Part shown: in pieces, positions 23,426 to 32,088 of the stretch | How the letters are laid out: each line of letters opens with the position of its first letter | How positions within the stretch are numbered: the first letter of the stretch is position 1 | From: Micavibrio sp. UBA2705 | Lineage (GTDB): Bacteria; Pseudomonadota; Alphaproteobacteria; Micavibrionales; Micavibrionaceae | Direction of reading: 5' to 3' | Length of the DNA: 40,061 nucleotides | Assembly (NCBI GenBank): GCA_002354205.1 | Contig: DELD01000048.1 | Coordinates: 1 to 40,061 of the forward strand | The notes under the pieces: model-generated | Databases searched by the model: none | What the model was told of the DNA's origin: nothing | Seen by the model: only the letters and a program-made list of their open reading frames with translations | Position numbers and translations under genes: made by a program

Positions 23426-24544
23426 TTAAACGCGTAGCGGCATCAGCACATAAAGCGCCGCAGCATCACTTGTGTCTTGAATAATCGTCGGCGACGCTGG
23501 GTCAGCCATTTCCATACGGCAGCCATCACCGCTAACCTGCGAAGTAATATCAAGCAAATATTTCGCGTTAAAGCCAATTTCAATCGATTGTACTTCGCTG
23601 TTCACTTCAATATCTTCTGTCGCGCTGCCTGATTCGGCTGAGTTCGCAGATAATGTCATTGTTTTGCCATTAAGCTGGATTTTCACCGCGCGTGATTTAC
23701 CATCAGAAATTGTTGATACGCGGTCAATTGCTGAGGTAAAGACCTTCGGGTCAACTTCGATCATTTTATCGTTACCCACGGGGATAACGCGGTTGTAATC
23801 AGGGAATGTGCCATCAATCAATTTTGAAGTCAGCACTATATGGTCAAACGCAAAACGGATTTTGTTTTCAGAAAGACTGATTGAAATTTGATCCGCAGCT
23901 TCTTCCAATAGGCGGCGCAATTCATTAACAGCCTTACGCGGAATAATCACGCCCGGCATTTCGCCTGCACCGTCAGGAATAGGCATTTCAAAACGTGCCA
24001 AACGGTGACCATCAGTTGCCACAGCGCGCAAAACAGGAATGCCGCCTTGGTCAGCCGCATGCAGGTAAATACCGTTAAGGTAATAACGTGTTTCTTCTGT
24101 CGACATTGCAAATTTTGTGCGATCAATCAAGGCACGTAATTCTGCCGCAGGCACGGTGAATGTCGTTGGCAAATCGCCAAGGCCGAGTTCAGGAAAATCG
24201 CTAATTGGTAAACAGGCAAGACGGAAATTTGAACGACCGCCGCTAACAGTCATTGTGTGACCATCTTCGCTTACTTCAAGTTCAAGCTTTGTACCATCAG
24301 GCATTTTACGCACAATGTCATGCAAAGTATGCGCTGGCGCGGTTGTTGAGCCTGTTTTGCTCACATCTGCAGATACGGCCTCGTTCATTTCAAGATCCAT
24401 ATCAGTCGTTGCCATGGAAAGTACACCATCTTCAGCGCGCATCAACACGTTTGAAAGTATTGGGATAGTGTTTCTTTTCTCGACCACGCTTTGGACGTGG
24501 TTAAGTGCTCTTAATAATGCTGCGCGATCAATAGAAAATTTCAT
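23426..24544 (-). CDS. dnaN: DNA polymerase III beta subunit (sliding clamp)
   Basis: The 372-residue product has the three clamp domains: MKFSIDRAALLRALNHVQSV opens domain 1; RNTIPILSNVLM, ATDMDLEM and TDGHRLARFEMP are conserved; the C-terminus YVLMPLRV is the typical end. The ring tethers polymerase to DNA. AGGATAA precedes the ATG. Unlike the common dnaA-dnaN-recF order, dnaA is separated by a plus-strand gene and a GNAT gene. Confidence 0.98.
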   Translation of the reverse strand: MKFSIDRAALLRALNHVQSVVEKRNTIPILSNVLMRAEDGVLSMATTDMDLEMNEAVSADVSKTGSTTAPAHTLHDIVRKMPDGTKLELEVSEDGHTMTVSGGRSNFRLACLPISDFPELGLGDLPTTFTVPAAELRALIDRTKFAMSTEETRYYLNGIYLHAADQGGIPVLRAVATDGHRLARFEMPIPDGAGEMPGVIIPRKAVNELRRLLEEAADQISISLSENKIRFAFDHIVLTSKLIDGTFPDYNRVIPVGNDKMIEVDPKVFTSAIDRVSTISDGKSRAVKIQLNGKTMTLSANSAESGSATEDIEVNSEVQSIEIGFNAKYLLDITSQVSGDGCRMEMADPASPTIIQDTSDAAALYVLMPLRV

Positions 24545-24745
24545 GGCGTTTATCCTGATATCAATTTATTCTGTGCGCTAAATTTAACACAGTGAAAAAC
24601 GCTGCCAATCCTTTTATTTACTGGTGTGGGAGTTATCCCCGAAACTTATTTTACGCCGCACAAAAACAAATTACGGAAAATATATTGCGTATAAGGGACG
24701 TTTTGGGTTATATTCATTCAAAATATACGCGGGAGGCATACAAAA

Positions 24746-25276
24746 ATGACAACACAGCCAGATATGAGCTATAAAACTTCGCAGCTTTATGATTACGACA
24801 CCCTTAATATTGAGGACCTTTCGATCATAGCCGGTTTGTTAGAAGATTTTTCCAACGCCGCCGCGAGCAAAATTGAAAAAACTCCAGCAATTCAAAGCGC
24901 TTTTGACGCATTATTTGCCCCGCCAGAAGGCAAGAAAACAGGCCTGCTTACTGAAGCCTATACAAGCGCCGCGATGAACCATTGCATAAAATATGCCGCG
25001 ACAATCGAAAAATCATTCAAAGAATTCAACCCCGAGCAACGCCGCAATTTACAAAAACAGGCCTGTATTGAGCATATCCTCTATATCGATCTTTATGCCA
25101 AATTATTAAGCGGCGATTCACACCAAACAGGACAGTCTCCTATTCTTTCAATGCCTATGTTAAGTGAGTTATTGCCAGCGGAAGTGAAAGACAAAGAAGC
25201 GCAAGCCCTATGCCGTGAATTAGGCGCGCATAACATTGCGCAAATTGCTTCATTTAAGGGCTGCGCGCTGCATTAA
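24746..25276 (+). CDS. Hypothetical protein between dnaN and dnaA
   Basis: This 176-residue protein is not recognised. It looks soluble and helical (EDLSIIAGLLEDFSNAA, MNHCIKYAATIEKSFKEF, QACIEHILYIDLYAKLL). It is the only plus-strand gene inside the recF-dnaN-dnaA-rpsT block and reads divergently from dnaN, from a 200-base gap. GGGAGG is a strong ribosome site. Its TAA stop shares a TTAA with the stop of the converging GNAT gene (25273-25276). Confidence 0.7.
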   Translation: MTTQPDMSYKTSQLYDYDTLNIEDLSIIAGLLEDFSNAAASKIEKTPAIQSAFDALFAPPEGKKTGLLTEAYTSAAMNHCIKYAATIEKSFKEFNPEQRRNLQKQACIEHILYIDLYAKLLSGDSHQTGQSPILSMPMLSELLPAEVKDKEAQALCRELGAHNIAQIASFKGCALH

Positions 25277-25692
25277 GCCGCCGCTAACACCTTACGCAAA
25301 AAGACGCGGCTATGCCCTGCAATATAATCGGGCACTTCTGCGATTTGGCTAAAGCCGCATTTTTTATAAAAGGCTGGGGCTTGGAACGCGAATGTATCAA
25401 CAAAGAGCATCGCGAAACCTTCGCTATATGCAAAGCCTTCAGCCTCTTGCATGAGCGCCTTAGCAAGCCCCTGCGCACGATGCTTATCATCAACCCATAG
25501 CGTCTTAATATAGCCTTGCTTGCCCGCAATTTGCATTTCAAGGCAGGCGATGCATAAACCCGCCCCGTCACGGTAAACAAAAGCTTTGCGCACGCGCGGT
25601 GGCACATCATGATCTTCGGCATAAGCAGCAAAGCCCGCTATTACGCGGGCTTCGTCTTCATCTGTATAATTATTATCAATCTGATAATTCAT
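25273..25692 (-). CDS. GNAT-family N-acetyltransferase
   Basis: The 139-residue protein is a compact GNAT: YIKTLWVDDKHRAQGLAKALMQEAEGFA contains strand 4 and the acetyl-CoA loop (R-A-Q-G-L-A), and VDTFAFQAPAFYKKCGFSQI the C-terminal strand with the Tyr. Acceptor unknown. It follows dnaA by 17 bases on the same strand and may be co-transcribed with it. Confidence 0.88.
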   Translation of the reverse strand: MNYQIDNNYTDEDEARVIAGFAAYAEDHDVPPRVRKAFVYRDGAGLCIACLEMQIAGKQGYIKTLWVDDKHRAQGLAKALMQEAEGFAYSEGFAMLFVDTFAFQAPAFYKKCGFSQIAEVPDYIAGHSRVFLRKVLAAA

Positions 25693-25709
25693 AAATCAAC
25701 CTGCTGAGA

Positions 25710-27131
25710 TCAACCTGTAAGCGCGCGGCGTACTACTTCTACATCTTCTGCAAAGCTCGCATCGCCATCCATCAACTCTTCGATTTTACGTACAGCATGC
25801 ATCACAGTTGTATGGTCACGGCCACCAAATTTACGGCCGATTTCAGGCAATGAACGCGCGGTAAGCTGTTTAGCAAGATACATCGCAATCTGACGCGGGC
25901 GAGCAACATTACGTGCGCGGCGCGAAGAATGCATATCTGAAAGCTTGATGTTGTAATGTTCAGCCACTTTGCGCTGAATTTCATCAATTGTGATACGGCG
26001 ATCATGGCTGCGTAGCATGTCCTGTAAAATATCCTGCGTGCTTTCAAGCGTCACTGGATTTTTCGACACATCACTATGCGCAACAATACGGTTAAGCGCA
26101 CCTTCAAGCTCACGAATATTGCTTGTGACTTTAAGCGCAAGGAATTCAAGAACACTATCAGGAATATCAGCCTGCAAAAGCGCACGTTTTGATTGAAGAA
26201 TGTCCAAACGTAGCTCGTAAGATGATTGCTGAATATCTGCAACTAAGCCCCAAGCCAAACGTGAACGTAGACGCTCATCAATGCCAACCATTTCAGTTGG
26301 CGCTTTGTCTGCTGAGATAATGATTTGCTTGTTATAATCAACCAAAGCATTAAACGTGTGGAAAAACTCTTCCTGTGTGCTTTCTTTACCTGCGATAAAT
26401 TGGATGTCATCCATCATCAACACATCGACAGAGCGGAAAATTTCTTTGAACTTCATTGTGTCTTTACCGCGCAATGCACGTACAAATTGGTACATGAATT
26501 TTTCAGCTGACAAATACATGACAATTTTTTCAGGATCTTGCGCACGAATCTGGTGCGCAATAGCATGCATCAAATGCGTTTTACCAATGCCCACGCCGCC
26601 ATATATATAAAGCGGATTAAACGGTACTTTGTCACATTCAACAACCCGGCGCGCGGCAGCATGTGCCAATGCGTTTGTTTTACCGACAACAAAATTATCA
26701 AATGTAAAACGTGGATCTAATGGAGATGAGAGATCATAATCCGCCGTCAAATCATTAATATTTGATTTTGGACGTGCGAGGATCTCTTCATCTTCTTCGT
26801 CTAATGGGACAGAGTTTTGCACAACGACAATTTCAAGGCGCTTCACGTCAACGCTGCGTTCCATGCTCATTTCAAGAATGCGCTCAGCATAGTGCGATTG
26901 AATCCAATCACGCATAAAACGCGTTGGGACAGAGACTTCAAGCGTGCCATGGTAATAGGCCTGCAATGTTAAAGGTTTTAACCAACTACGGTATACAGCT
27001 TCACCAAACTCATTTCGAAGGTCTTTATATACAGCCGTCCATGCTTTTAGCACCTCTGGTGTTGGCTCGAAAGAATCAGCTTGTTGGAAAGTCGTATCCA
27101 TAGGGATCACATTGCTGCTCGCTTTGCTCAT
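25710..27131 (-). CDS. dnaA: Chromosomal replication initiator DnaA
   Basis: The 473-residue product has the N-terminal domain I (WTAVYKDLRNEFGEAVYRSWL), the AAA+ ATPase with Walker A GGVGIGKTH (about 178-186) and Walker B VLMMDDIQFIAGKE, and the C-terminal helix-turn-helix with RRARNVARPRQIAMYLAKQL and the signature GGRDHTTVMHAVRKI. I chose ATG 27131 (MSKASSNVIP) because GGAG lies 9 bases upstream; the frame stays open to 27251 and an ATG at 27146 lacks a ribosome site. The region upstream is a candidate origin. Confidence 0.97.
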   Translation of the reverse strand: MSKASSNVIPMDTTFQQADSFEPTPEVLKAWTAVYKDLRNEFGEAVYRSWLKPLTLQAYYHGTLEVSVPTRFMRDWIQSHYAERILEMSMERSVDVKRLEIVVVQNSVPLDEEDEEILARPKSNINDLTADYDLSSPLDPRFTFDNFVVGKTNALAHAAARRVVECDKVPFNPLYIYGGVGIGKTHLMHAIAHQIRAQDPEKIVMYLSAEKFMYQFVRALRGKDTMKFKEIFRSVDVLMMDDIQFIAGKESTQEEFFHTFNALVDYNKQIIISADKAPTEMVGIDERLRSRLAWGLVADIQQSSYELRLDILQSKRALLQADIPDSVLEFLALKVTSNIRELEGALNRIVAHSDVSKNPVTLESTQDILQDMLRSHDRRITIDEIQRKVAEHYNIKLSDMHSSRRARNVARPRQIAMYLAKQLTARSLPEIGRKFGGRDHTTVMHAVRKIEELMDGDASFAEDVEVVRRALTG

Positions 27132-27798
27132 ATTGTTAGTCTCCATTATATACTTTGTAAGCGTTAAACTCTTTTGGTTTATATTGGCGCGCACTTCTTG
27201 TTGCATAAGCAATAGAATTTCACGTCTCATAAACACACGTACACTACGCACATTTCACACACACATGACTTAGGTGACCCACAGGCAAAATGAACAGAAA
27301 AAGAACACAGAAAAGAGTTTGCACAGATGGTAAACTGTACATTATACACCACTTAAAAATGTCGATTTTTTTAACCCCTTAGATGTCCACCGCCACAAAC
27401 AAAGTTTACGGTATTCACCTTCAATAAGAAGCTTTCAATATGCACAAGCAACAACCCCAAAAAATTGTTTAATATCAGTTGCTTGTATGGATGCGGGCCA
27501 AGCCAGCACTCCTAAACCTTAATATAAAAAGCATTCAAAAAATGCCCTTTTTTAAGGATAGAATACACTCTCAATACCACTTGAAATCTATGTCAGATTT
27601 CTGCTGCGATTTATCGTTTTGTTTTTGTATCGCTGATAAAGTTACAGTAGCGAGTTTTAACTTTCAGTGCAAGCTAACTTTTCAAGAAAATGCAAAAAAA
27701 ATAAAAGTATTTTTGCAAGCAAATCAGTGACATACAGATATAGCCCCATATTTAAAAACATGGAGCTATACGGAAATTTAAGCTATAATTTAGTAAAA
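27132..27798. other. dnaA-rpsT intergenic region, candidate oriC and dnaA control region
   Basis: There is no supported gene in these 667 bases. The stretch is AT-rich with T/A runs at 27367-27373, 27548-27553 and 27693-27712. DnaA-box-like sites with one mismatch to TTATnCACA are TTATACACC (27342-27350) and ATATGCACA (27438-27446); weaker CACA-containing sites surround them, and a CA/GT-rich tract lies at 27230-27265. No perfect box was found. Origin activity is therefore only a possibility; many alphaproteobacterial origins are not next to dnaA. Confidence 0.35.
27739..27770. terminator. Hairpin after rpsT
   Basis: TATAGC-c-CCAT (27739-27749) pairs with ATGG-a-GCTATA (27760-27770), ten pairs with one mismatch and a 10-base loop. 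It lies 29 bases past the rpsT stop on the minus strand. There is no T run, so it could be an mRNA-stabilising hairpin instead. Confidence 0.35.
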
Positions 27799-28071
27799 TT
27801 AAGCGGCTGCTTTAGCGTCTTTAATACGTTTGTTCAAACGTGAAACTTTACGTGATGCTGTGTTCTTGTGGAACACACCTTTTGCAACGCTGCGCTGAAT
27901 TTCAGGACGTGCAGCTTGAAGCGCTGCGTCTGCTGCTGCTGTATCGCCAGCTTCTAATGCGAGTTCGATTTTCTTAATGAAAGTACGTACGCGGCTACGA
28001 CGTGCGCCATTAATGATTTCGCGTTTTTTATTACGGCGAATACGTTTTTTTGAAGAAGCATGGTTAGCCAT
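27799..28071 (-). CDS. rpsT: 30S ribosomal protein S20
   Basis: The 90-residue basic helical protein begins MANHASSKKRIRRNKKREI and has the family SRVRTFIKKIELALEAGD and GVFHKNTASRKVSRLNKRI segments. S20 binds the 5-prime domain of 16S rRNA. AAGGAAAATAAA is the ribosome site. Its position just upstream of dnaA on the same strand is common in Alphaproteobacteria. Confidence 0.98.
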   Translation of the reverse strand: MANHASSKKRIRRNKKREIINGARRSRVRTFIKKIELALEAGDTAAADAALQAARPEIQRSVAKGVFHKNTASRKVSRLNKRIKDAKAAA

Positions 28072-28231
28072 TTTATTTTCCTTTTTTTTCTTCTTTTCGG
28101 TTCACCCAAAAAGACACTCAAATTCTAAATTTTGTTTTCATTTTTATCTGCCGTACATATACGCAATATAAATGCCCAGCTACGTTTCATTTGGCAATGA
28201 TGCATCGCCTTTATGTTTACGTGAGATAGTG

Positions 28232-28260
28232 TTTTAATCAACTTATCCCCCGCTTGTCAA
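28232..28260 (-). promoter_or_regulatory. Possible rpsT promoter
   Basis: On the minus strand a perfect TTGACA (28260-28255) is followed after 17 bases by TTAAAA (28237-28232), a weak -10. The spacer contains GGGGGATAAG. The predicted leader is about 155 bases and holds a pyrimidine/purine-rich stretch but no clear structure. The rest of the 278-base gap (28072-28349) shows no gene. Confidence 0.4.
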
Positions 28261-28349
28261 GAAAAACTAACTACTTTTTTGTGCCTTAAGCGATAAAAAA
28301 ACAAATATTTATTTTATCCTCAAGTAATGGTTCGATTCTCACCCAACGC

Positions 28350-28721
28350 TTATTCTGGGCGCACAGATAAATGCAGGACACATAAAGCCGCGTTCACCTG
28401 CTCTAAACGTATCTCAAGACGCTCACCTTCGCGCACGAAACCTGTCTTATCCATCCGCCAACCTAAATATGGCAACGTTTGCGTGTAAAAGGGCAATCCG
28501 CGCTGACAAGCAAGCAACGTGTGGCCCTCCGCCGAGAAGTCAAGCAAGCGCCCTTCGGGCTTATCAAACATCAATATGGAATCGGTACGCTCTACAAAAC
28601 CATCCGCAACCGGGAGGTCAGGCATGACCGAGAAAAATTTGCTCTGCGCATATACTGGCATAGCTGCGAACACATATAATGACAGCGCCATAAATCCACC
28701 AAGCAAAACATTCTTCTTCAT
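28350..28721 (-). CDS. Small secreted protein of unknown function
   Basis: The 123-residue product has a signal peptide (MKKNVLLGGFMALSLYVFAA, cut near VYA before QSKFF). The mature part contains VMPDLPVADGFVERTDSILMF, then DKPEGRLLD, and FYTQTLPYLGWRMDKTGFVREGERLEI, a pattern I associate from memory with small conserved alphaproteobacterial proteins of unknown role. The start is ATG 28721: AAGGA lies 7 bases before it, while an upstream in-frame TTG overlapping the mutM stop has no site. It follows mutM by 11 bases, so they are probably one operon. Confidence 0.75.
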   Translation of the reverse strand: MKKNVLLGGFMALSLYVFAAMPVYAQSKFFSVMPDLPVADGFVERTDSILMFDKPEGRLLDFSAEGHTLLACQRGLPFYTQTLPYLGWRMDKTGFVREGERLEIRLEQVNAALCVLHLSVRPE

Positions 28722-28732
28722 AAAAAAATCCT

Positions 28733-29587
28733 TCAATTTGTCACCTCAACTGCATCAGCCTGACAAGACGGGCAGTAAAATGTTGACCGCCCTGATTGTA
28801 CTATACGTTTTATAGCAGCTTTGCCGCATTGATAACAAGGCGCTTCTTCGCGCCCATAGACAAGCAGCTCATTTTGAAAATAGCCTAATTTGCCATCGGC
28901 GCTGCGGTAATCCTTTAATGTTGAGCCGCCCGCTTTAATGGCTTTTTGCAGGACTTCTACAATCGCCGTGTAAAGCCGCGCGGCCTCCTGCGCGCTAATA
29001 TCATCGGGGCGGCGCTGCGGATGCACCCCTGCCATAAACAGCGCTTCACAAACATATATATTGCCAAGCCCCGCAACAACGCGTTGGTCAAGCAAGGCAG
29101 CCTTAATATATGTACGCCGCGCCCCAAGGCGTTCCGCCAGAATTTCCGCCGAGAAATCCGCCCCCAATGGGTCAGGGCCCATTTTTGCAAAAGCTGGGTC
29201 AGCATTGAGCGTCTGCGCATCATCGAATAACATCACCATGCCAAAGCGGCGCGGGTCGTTATAAACAAGCGCCTTATTCTCATCAAAGCATAGAATCATA
29301 TGGTCATGCTTAATTTCACTATAGGCGGCGTAATCCTGCACAATTTTAACCTGACCGCTCATCCCCAAATGAATGACGAGGATTTTAGCGTCACTTAAAT
29401 GGATCAACACATATTTCGCCAAGCGCTCAACACGCCGCACGGTTAAGCCCTGCAAACGCTCATGCAAAAACTCAGGGAAAGGAATACGCAGATTCGGCCT
29501 GTTTAAAACAACGTGCTCTAACGTTGCGCTCTCAATAAAAGGCGCAATGCCACGGCATACGGTTTCGACTTCGGGTAATTCAGGCAT
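28733..29587 (-). CDS. mutM: Formamidopyrimidine-DNA glycosylase
   Basis: The 284-residue product begins MPELPEVETVCRG with the catalytic Pro2 and Glu3, has KYVLIHL with the conserved Lys, and ends with a zinc finger of two CxxC pairs (CYQC and CPSC). YNDPRRFGMVMLF and the helix-two-turn-helix region GLGNIYVCEALFMAGVHP are present. MutM removes 8-oxoguanine and ring-opened purines. Length is slightly above the usual 270. A SIMPL gene lies upstream on the same strand. Confidence 0.97.
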   Translation of the reverse strand: MPELPEVETVCRGIAPFIESATLEHVVLNRPNLRIPFPEFLHERLQGLTVRRVERLAKYVLIHLSDAKILVIHLGMSGQVKIVQDYAAYSEIKHDHMILCFDENKALVYNDPRRFGMVMLFDDAQTLNADPAFAKMGPDPLGADFSAEILAERLGARRTYIKAALLDQRVVAGLGNIYVCEALFMAGVHPQRRPDDISAQEAARLYTAIVEVLQKAIKAGGSTLKDYRSADGKLGYFQNELLVYGREEAPCYQCGKAAIKRIVQSGRSTFYCPSCQADAVEVTN

Positions 29588-29602
29588 AGGGGACGAACCT
29601 TT

Positions 29603-30325
29603 TTAGTCAACTAAGTAATATTCAACGGTGCTCACAACGCGAATCTTCTTAATTTGCGGGTTGTTTTTATCGCGCGAACTAATCGAAAAGTTCCCCTGTG
29701 ATGCACGCTTAATCTTACCAAGGCTGCTAAAAGAATCGGCCGCAAATTTCTCTGCCACTTCGCGCGCTTTCGTCGTCGCCTGTTCAATCATTATGGGTTT
29801 AATGTCGTTTAACTTTGTAAAGCTATACTCAATGGGCTGTTCGTAATTTTTAGCGACAAAAACAACGCCGGTTTTACCCAAGGATGAAATATCACTCATA
29901 ATCGCGCGGATCTTCTTCACATCCTTTGAAAATACCGTGACGGTTTGCTGCGCTGAAAAACGTGGCTTATCATTTACTTGGTTATTATAGCGATCCGCCA
30001 ATTTATCATTCACTTGCGGCATCCCCAAAGTAATATCCTGTGCCGCAACGCCCTGCTCTTTTAAATAGCTCGAAATTTTATCGGCATCACGCTCTAACGC
30101 GCCATAAAGCTCCGGCAGCGTTTCTGCTGCGACACTAAAACCAATGGGCCAAATGACTTGATCTGCCATATGCACCTGCTCTGAGAGGCCTTTAACAACA
30201 ACGCTGCGCTCATATTGTTTCATATCATGCGCGCCCTGATAAGCAAAAGCGCCAAGGGCAAATAGCCCTAAAAATAAAAATACACCAAGAATTAACGCTG
30301 GCTTGGACTGTTGGGATGCGGACAT
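29603..30325 (-). CDS. SIMPL-domain protein (YggE-like, DUF541)
   Basis: The 240-residue protein has an N-terminal transmembrane helix or uncleaved signal (about 12-32) and a periplasmic SIMPL domain: VVVKGLSEQVHMADQVIWP, RFSAQQTVTVFSKDVKKIR, TKAREVAEKFA and IKKIRVVSTVEYYLVD. The role of the family is poorly known. ATG 30325 has AGGAAAGG 8 bases upstream; an in-frame TTG six bases earlier does not. It may be co-transcribed with mutM (15-base gap). Confidence 0.85.
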   Translation of the reverse strand: MSASQQSKPALILGVFLFLGLFALGAFAYQGAHDMKQYERSVVVKGLSEQVHMADQVIWPIGFSVAAETLPELYGALERDADKISSYLKEQGVAAQDITLGMPQVNDKLADRYNNQVNDKPRFSAQQTVTVFSKDVKKIRAIMSDISSLGKTGVVFVAKNYEQPIEYSFTKLNDIKPIMIEQATTKAREVAEKFAADSFSSLGKIKRASQGNFSISSRDKNNPQIKKIRVVSTVEYYLVD

Positions 30326-30356
30326 GCGCAAAACCTTTCCTTAGATTTATAAAATT

Positions 30357-31202
30357 CTATTTGGCCTCTGCCTTATAACGGCGCTTATAACGCGCAATGT
30401 CTTTGTAATATAAAGCACGCTGGCGCGCAAAGGCAAGCCCCGCGCGTCCATCACACACGCCGCCTTTAACAATATAGGAATAAACAAAGACAATACCCCA
30501 GCGCAACGGCAGCGCACGGAATAATTTCTTCAGCCTTTGCCGCCAAGGTACAGGGTCTTGCGGCCAGCGTCCATGCAGGCACATCAGCGCCTCCCATGAC
30601 GCATAGTTTTGGTGGCGCTTGTCGAGCGCGGCTATATCATCAAACGCATCATGAATAAGATGCGCCTTTAATGTCGGCAATGCAGAAAGTTGCGATTGAT
30701 CAAGCAGGATGGGCTGATAATGCCCCTCCACTTCCCAGCCACCAACAAAGCCTTCATCCCCAACATCAGGGAAAACAAAATCATGGCGGTTAAACAGCAT
30801 TAGTTTTTTATTGATCTGCCCAAAACGCAAAATTTGATCGCCAACACGATACAGACCTTTAACAAAATAGCCACTAACATCTAGCGCAGCGGCGCTGAAT
30901 AAAGCGCAAATCTCGGCATTCAATGCAGGCGTCATCCGCTCATCGGCGTCTAACATCAACACCCAATCATGACGCAGCGCTACATTATTAAGCGCCCATT
31001 GTTTCTTTTTGGGGTAATGACCATTCCATGAAAAATCGACGGTTTGCGCTCCAGCACCTTTCGCAAGCGCAGCTGTGTCATCACCACTTTGGCTATCAAC
31101 AACCCAGATATCCTCAAAACCATCCAAACACGCAATGGTTTGCGCAATACGCCGCTCTTCATTTTTTGTGAGGATAATAACGGATACGGGGATAGAGGCC
31201 AT
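30357..31202 (-). CDS. Glycosyltransferase family 2 (LPS core WaaE-like)
   Basis: The 281-residue GT-A protein has VSVIILTKNEERRIAQTI, DGFEDIWVVDSQSGDDT and the metal-binding LMLDADERMTPAL, then WNGHYPKKKQWAL and a basic C-terminus (YKDIARYKRRYKAEAK). The pattern is that of WaaE/KdtX-type enzymes adding glucose or a related sugar to LPS core heptose. It acts at the inner face of the inner membrane. It ends a four-gene minus-strand block with a Wzz protein, a GT4 and an O-antigen ligase. Confidence 0.88.
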   Translation of the reverse strand: MASIPVSVIILTKNEERRIAQTIACLDGFEDIWVVDSQSGDDTAALAKGAGAQTVDFSWNGHYPKKKQWALNNVALRHDWVLMLDADERMTPALNAEICALFSAAALDVSGYFVKGLYRVGDQILRFGQINKKLMLFNRHDFVFPDVGDEGFVGGWEVEGHYQPILLDQSQLSALPTLKAHLIHDAFDDIAALDKRHQNYASWEALMCLHGRWPQDPVPWRQRLKKLFRALPLRWGIVFVYSYIVKGGVCDGRAGLAFARQRALYYKDIARYKRRYKAEAK

Positions 31203-31206
31203 AAGC

Positions 31207-32088
31207 TTAGGCCTTACGCTGCTTTATACCTGCAACATAGCTATAAAGGATGCTACCCAACATAAAGGAGATTAACGCCGCAGCAAACATCACTATAAAG
31301 GGCTTCGGCCAAACGACATAAGGTGAAACATGCGGCTGCTCGATAATTTGCGCCGCGAAAGCGCCTTCCGCTTGTAGCGCCATAAGACTATATTCTTCTT
31401 GTAAGATCAAACTCGCCAGTAACTTACGATAATCACGGCTTCTCTCTGCCTCCATACGCTGCTTAAGGTAAGCGATATGCCCCGTAACCGTTTGCATGGC
31501 CTGCGCACGCAGCTGATCATCACTTAAATCATACAGCGCAGCTAACAGCTGCGGCGCCAAAGCACGCTCACGCATTAAAATGCTAACCTGATAAAACGGG
31601 GTTAGCCCATCGGGCTGAATATTAACGCGATCTTTCAAAATGGCAGAGAGCTGTAAAGCCTCACTATACGCCCCATCAAAGCCATAACGTTTGCGCCACG
31701 GAAAAACCTTATCCTGCTCAGTTTCAAAATACGGCAAAACACCCTGTGCATTGGCTATAACCGCCTTGGCGACAGATTCGCCGCGCATTGTCTTCAAAAA
31801 CTGCTGAAACTCTATCGTACTGTCACGGCGCTTCATCTGATAAAGCGGGGTGCTACTTTGTGCATCCTGCGCTTCGTAAAGTGCTTTATCTGCGGCAGAG
31901 AACAGCGGCTCAACAGGGCCAATCAACATGCTCGCGCGGTAATAATTGGGCTGCCCCATTAACCACAAAGCGCACAGAGCGCAAAGCACAAGCAAAAACC
32001 CCAGAATGTACAGCTTCGCCGCCCAAAACAGCGCAACGATATCGCCAAGTGTTCTATTATGCCCTTTATTTAATACGTCTAATCCCAT
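31207..32088 (-). CDS. Wzz-type polysaccharide chain-length determinant
   Basis: The 293-residue protein has two transmembrane helices (about 25-45 and 268-288) flanking a periplasmic domain rich in coiled-coil (about 185-240), the Wzz plan. NYYRASMLIGPVEP after helix 1 matches the Wzz domain, and PHVSPYVVWPKPFIVMF matches the Pro-rich segment before helix 2. There is no cytoplasmic kinase domain. It sets O-antigen length. Its start overlaps the stop of the GT4 gene (TAATG). Confidence 0.82.
   Translation of the reverse strand: MGLDVLNKGHNRTLGDIVALFWAAKLYILGFLLVLCALCALWLMGQPNYYRASMLIGPVEPLFSAADKALYEAQDAQSSTPLYQMKRRDSTIEFQQFLKTMRGESVAKAVIANAQGVLPYFETEQDKVFPWRKRYGFDGAYSEALQLSAILKDRVNIQPDGLTPFYQVSILMRERALAPQLLAALYDLSDDQLRAQAMQTVTGHIAYLKQRMEAERSRDYRKLLASLILQEEYSLMALQAEGAFAAQIIEQPHVSPYVVWPKPFIVMFAAALISFMLGSILYSYVAGIKQRKA

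Noticed and set aside
27526..27553. A-run, GCATT/AATGC and T-run, resembling a small bidirectional terminator
   Set aside because: Only five perfect pairs in the core; no gene ends nearby to be terminated.
27479..27730. 83-codon plus-strand frame in the dnaA-rpsT gap
   Set aside because: No ribosome site, no family resemblance, and AT-rich composition unlike nearby genes; the frame looks like chance.
28329..28345. GGTTCGATTC, resembling a tRNA T arm
   Set aside because: The flanking bases cannot form the 5-pair T stem or an acceptor stem.
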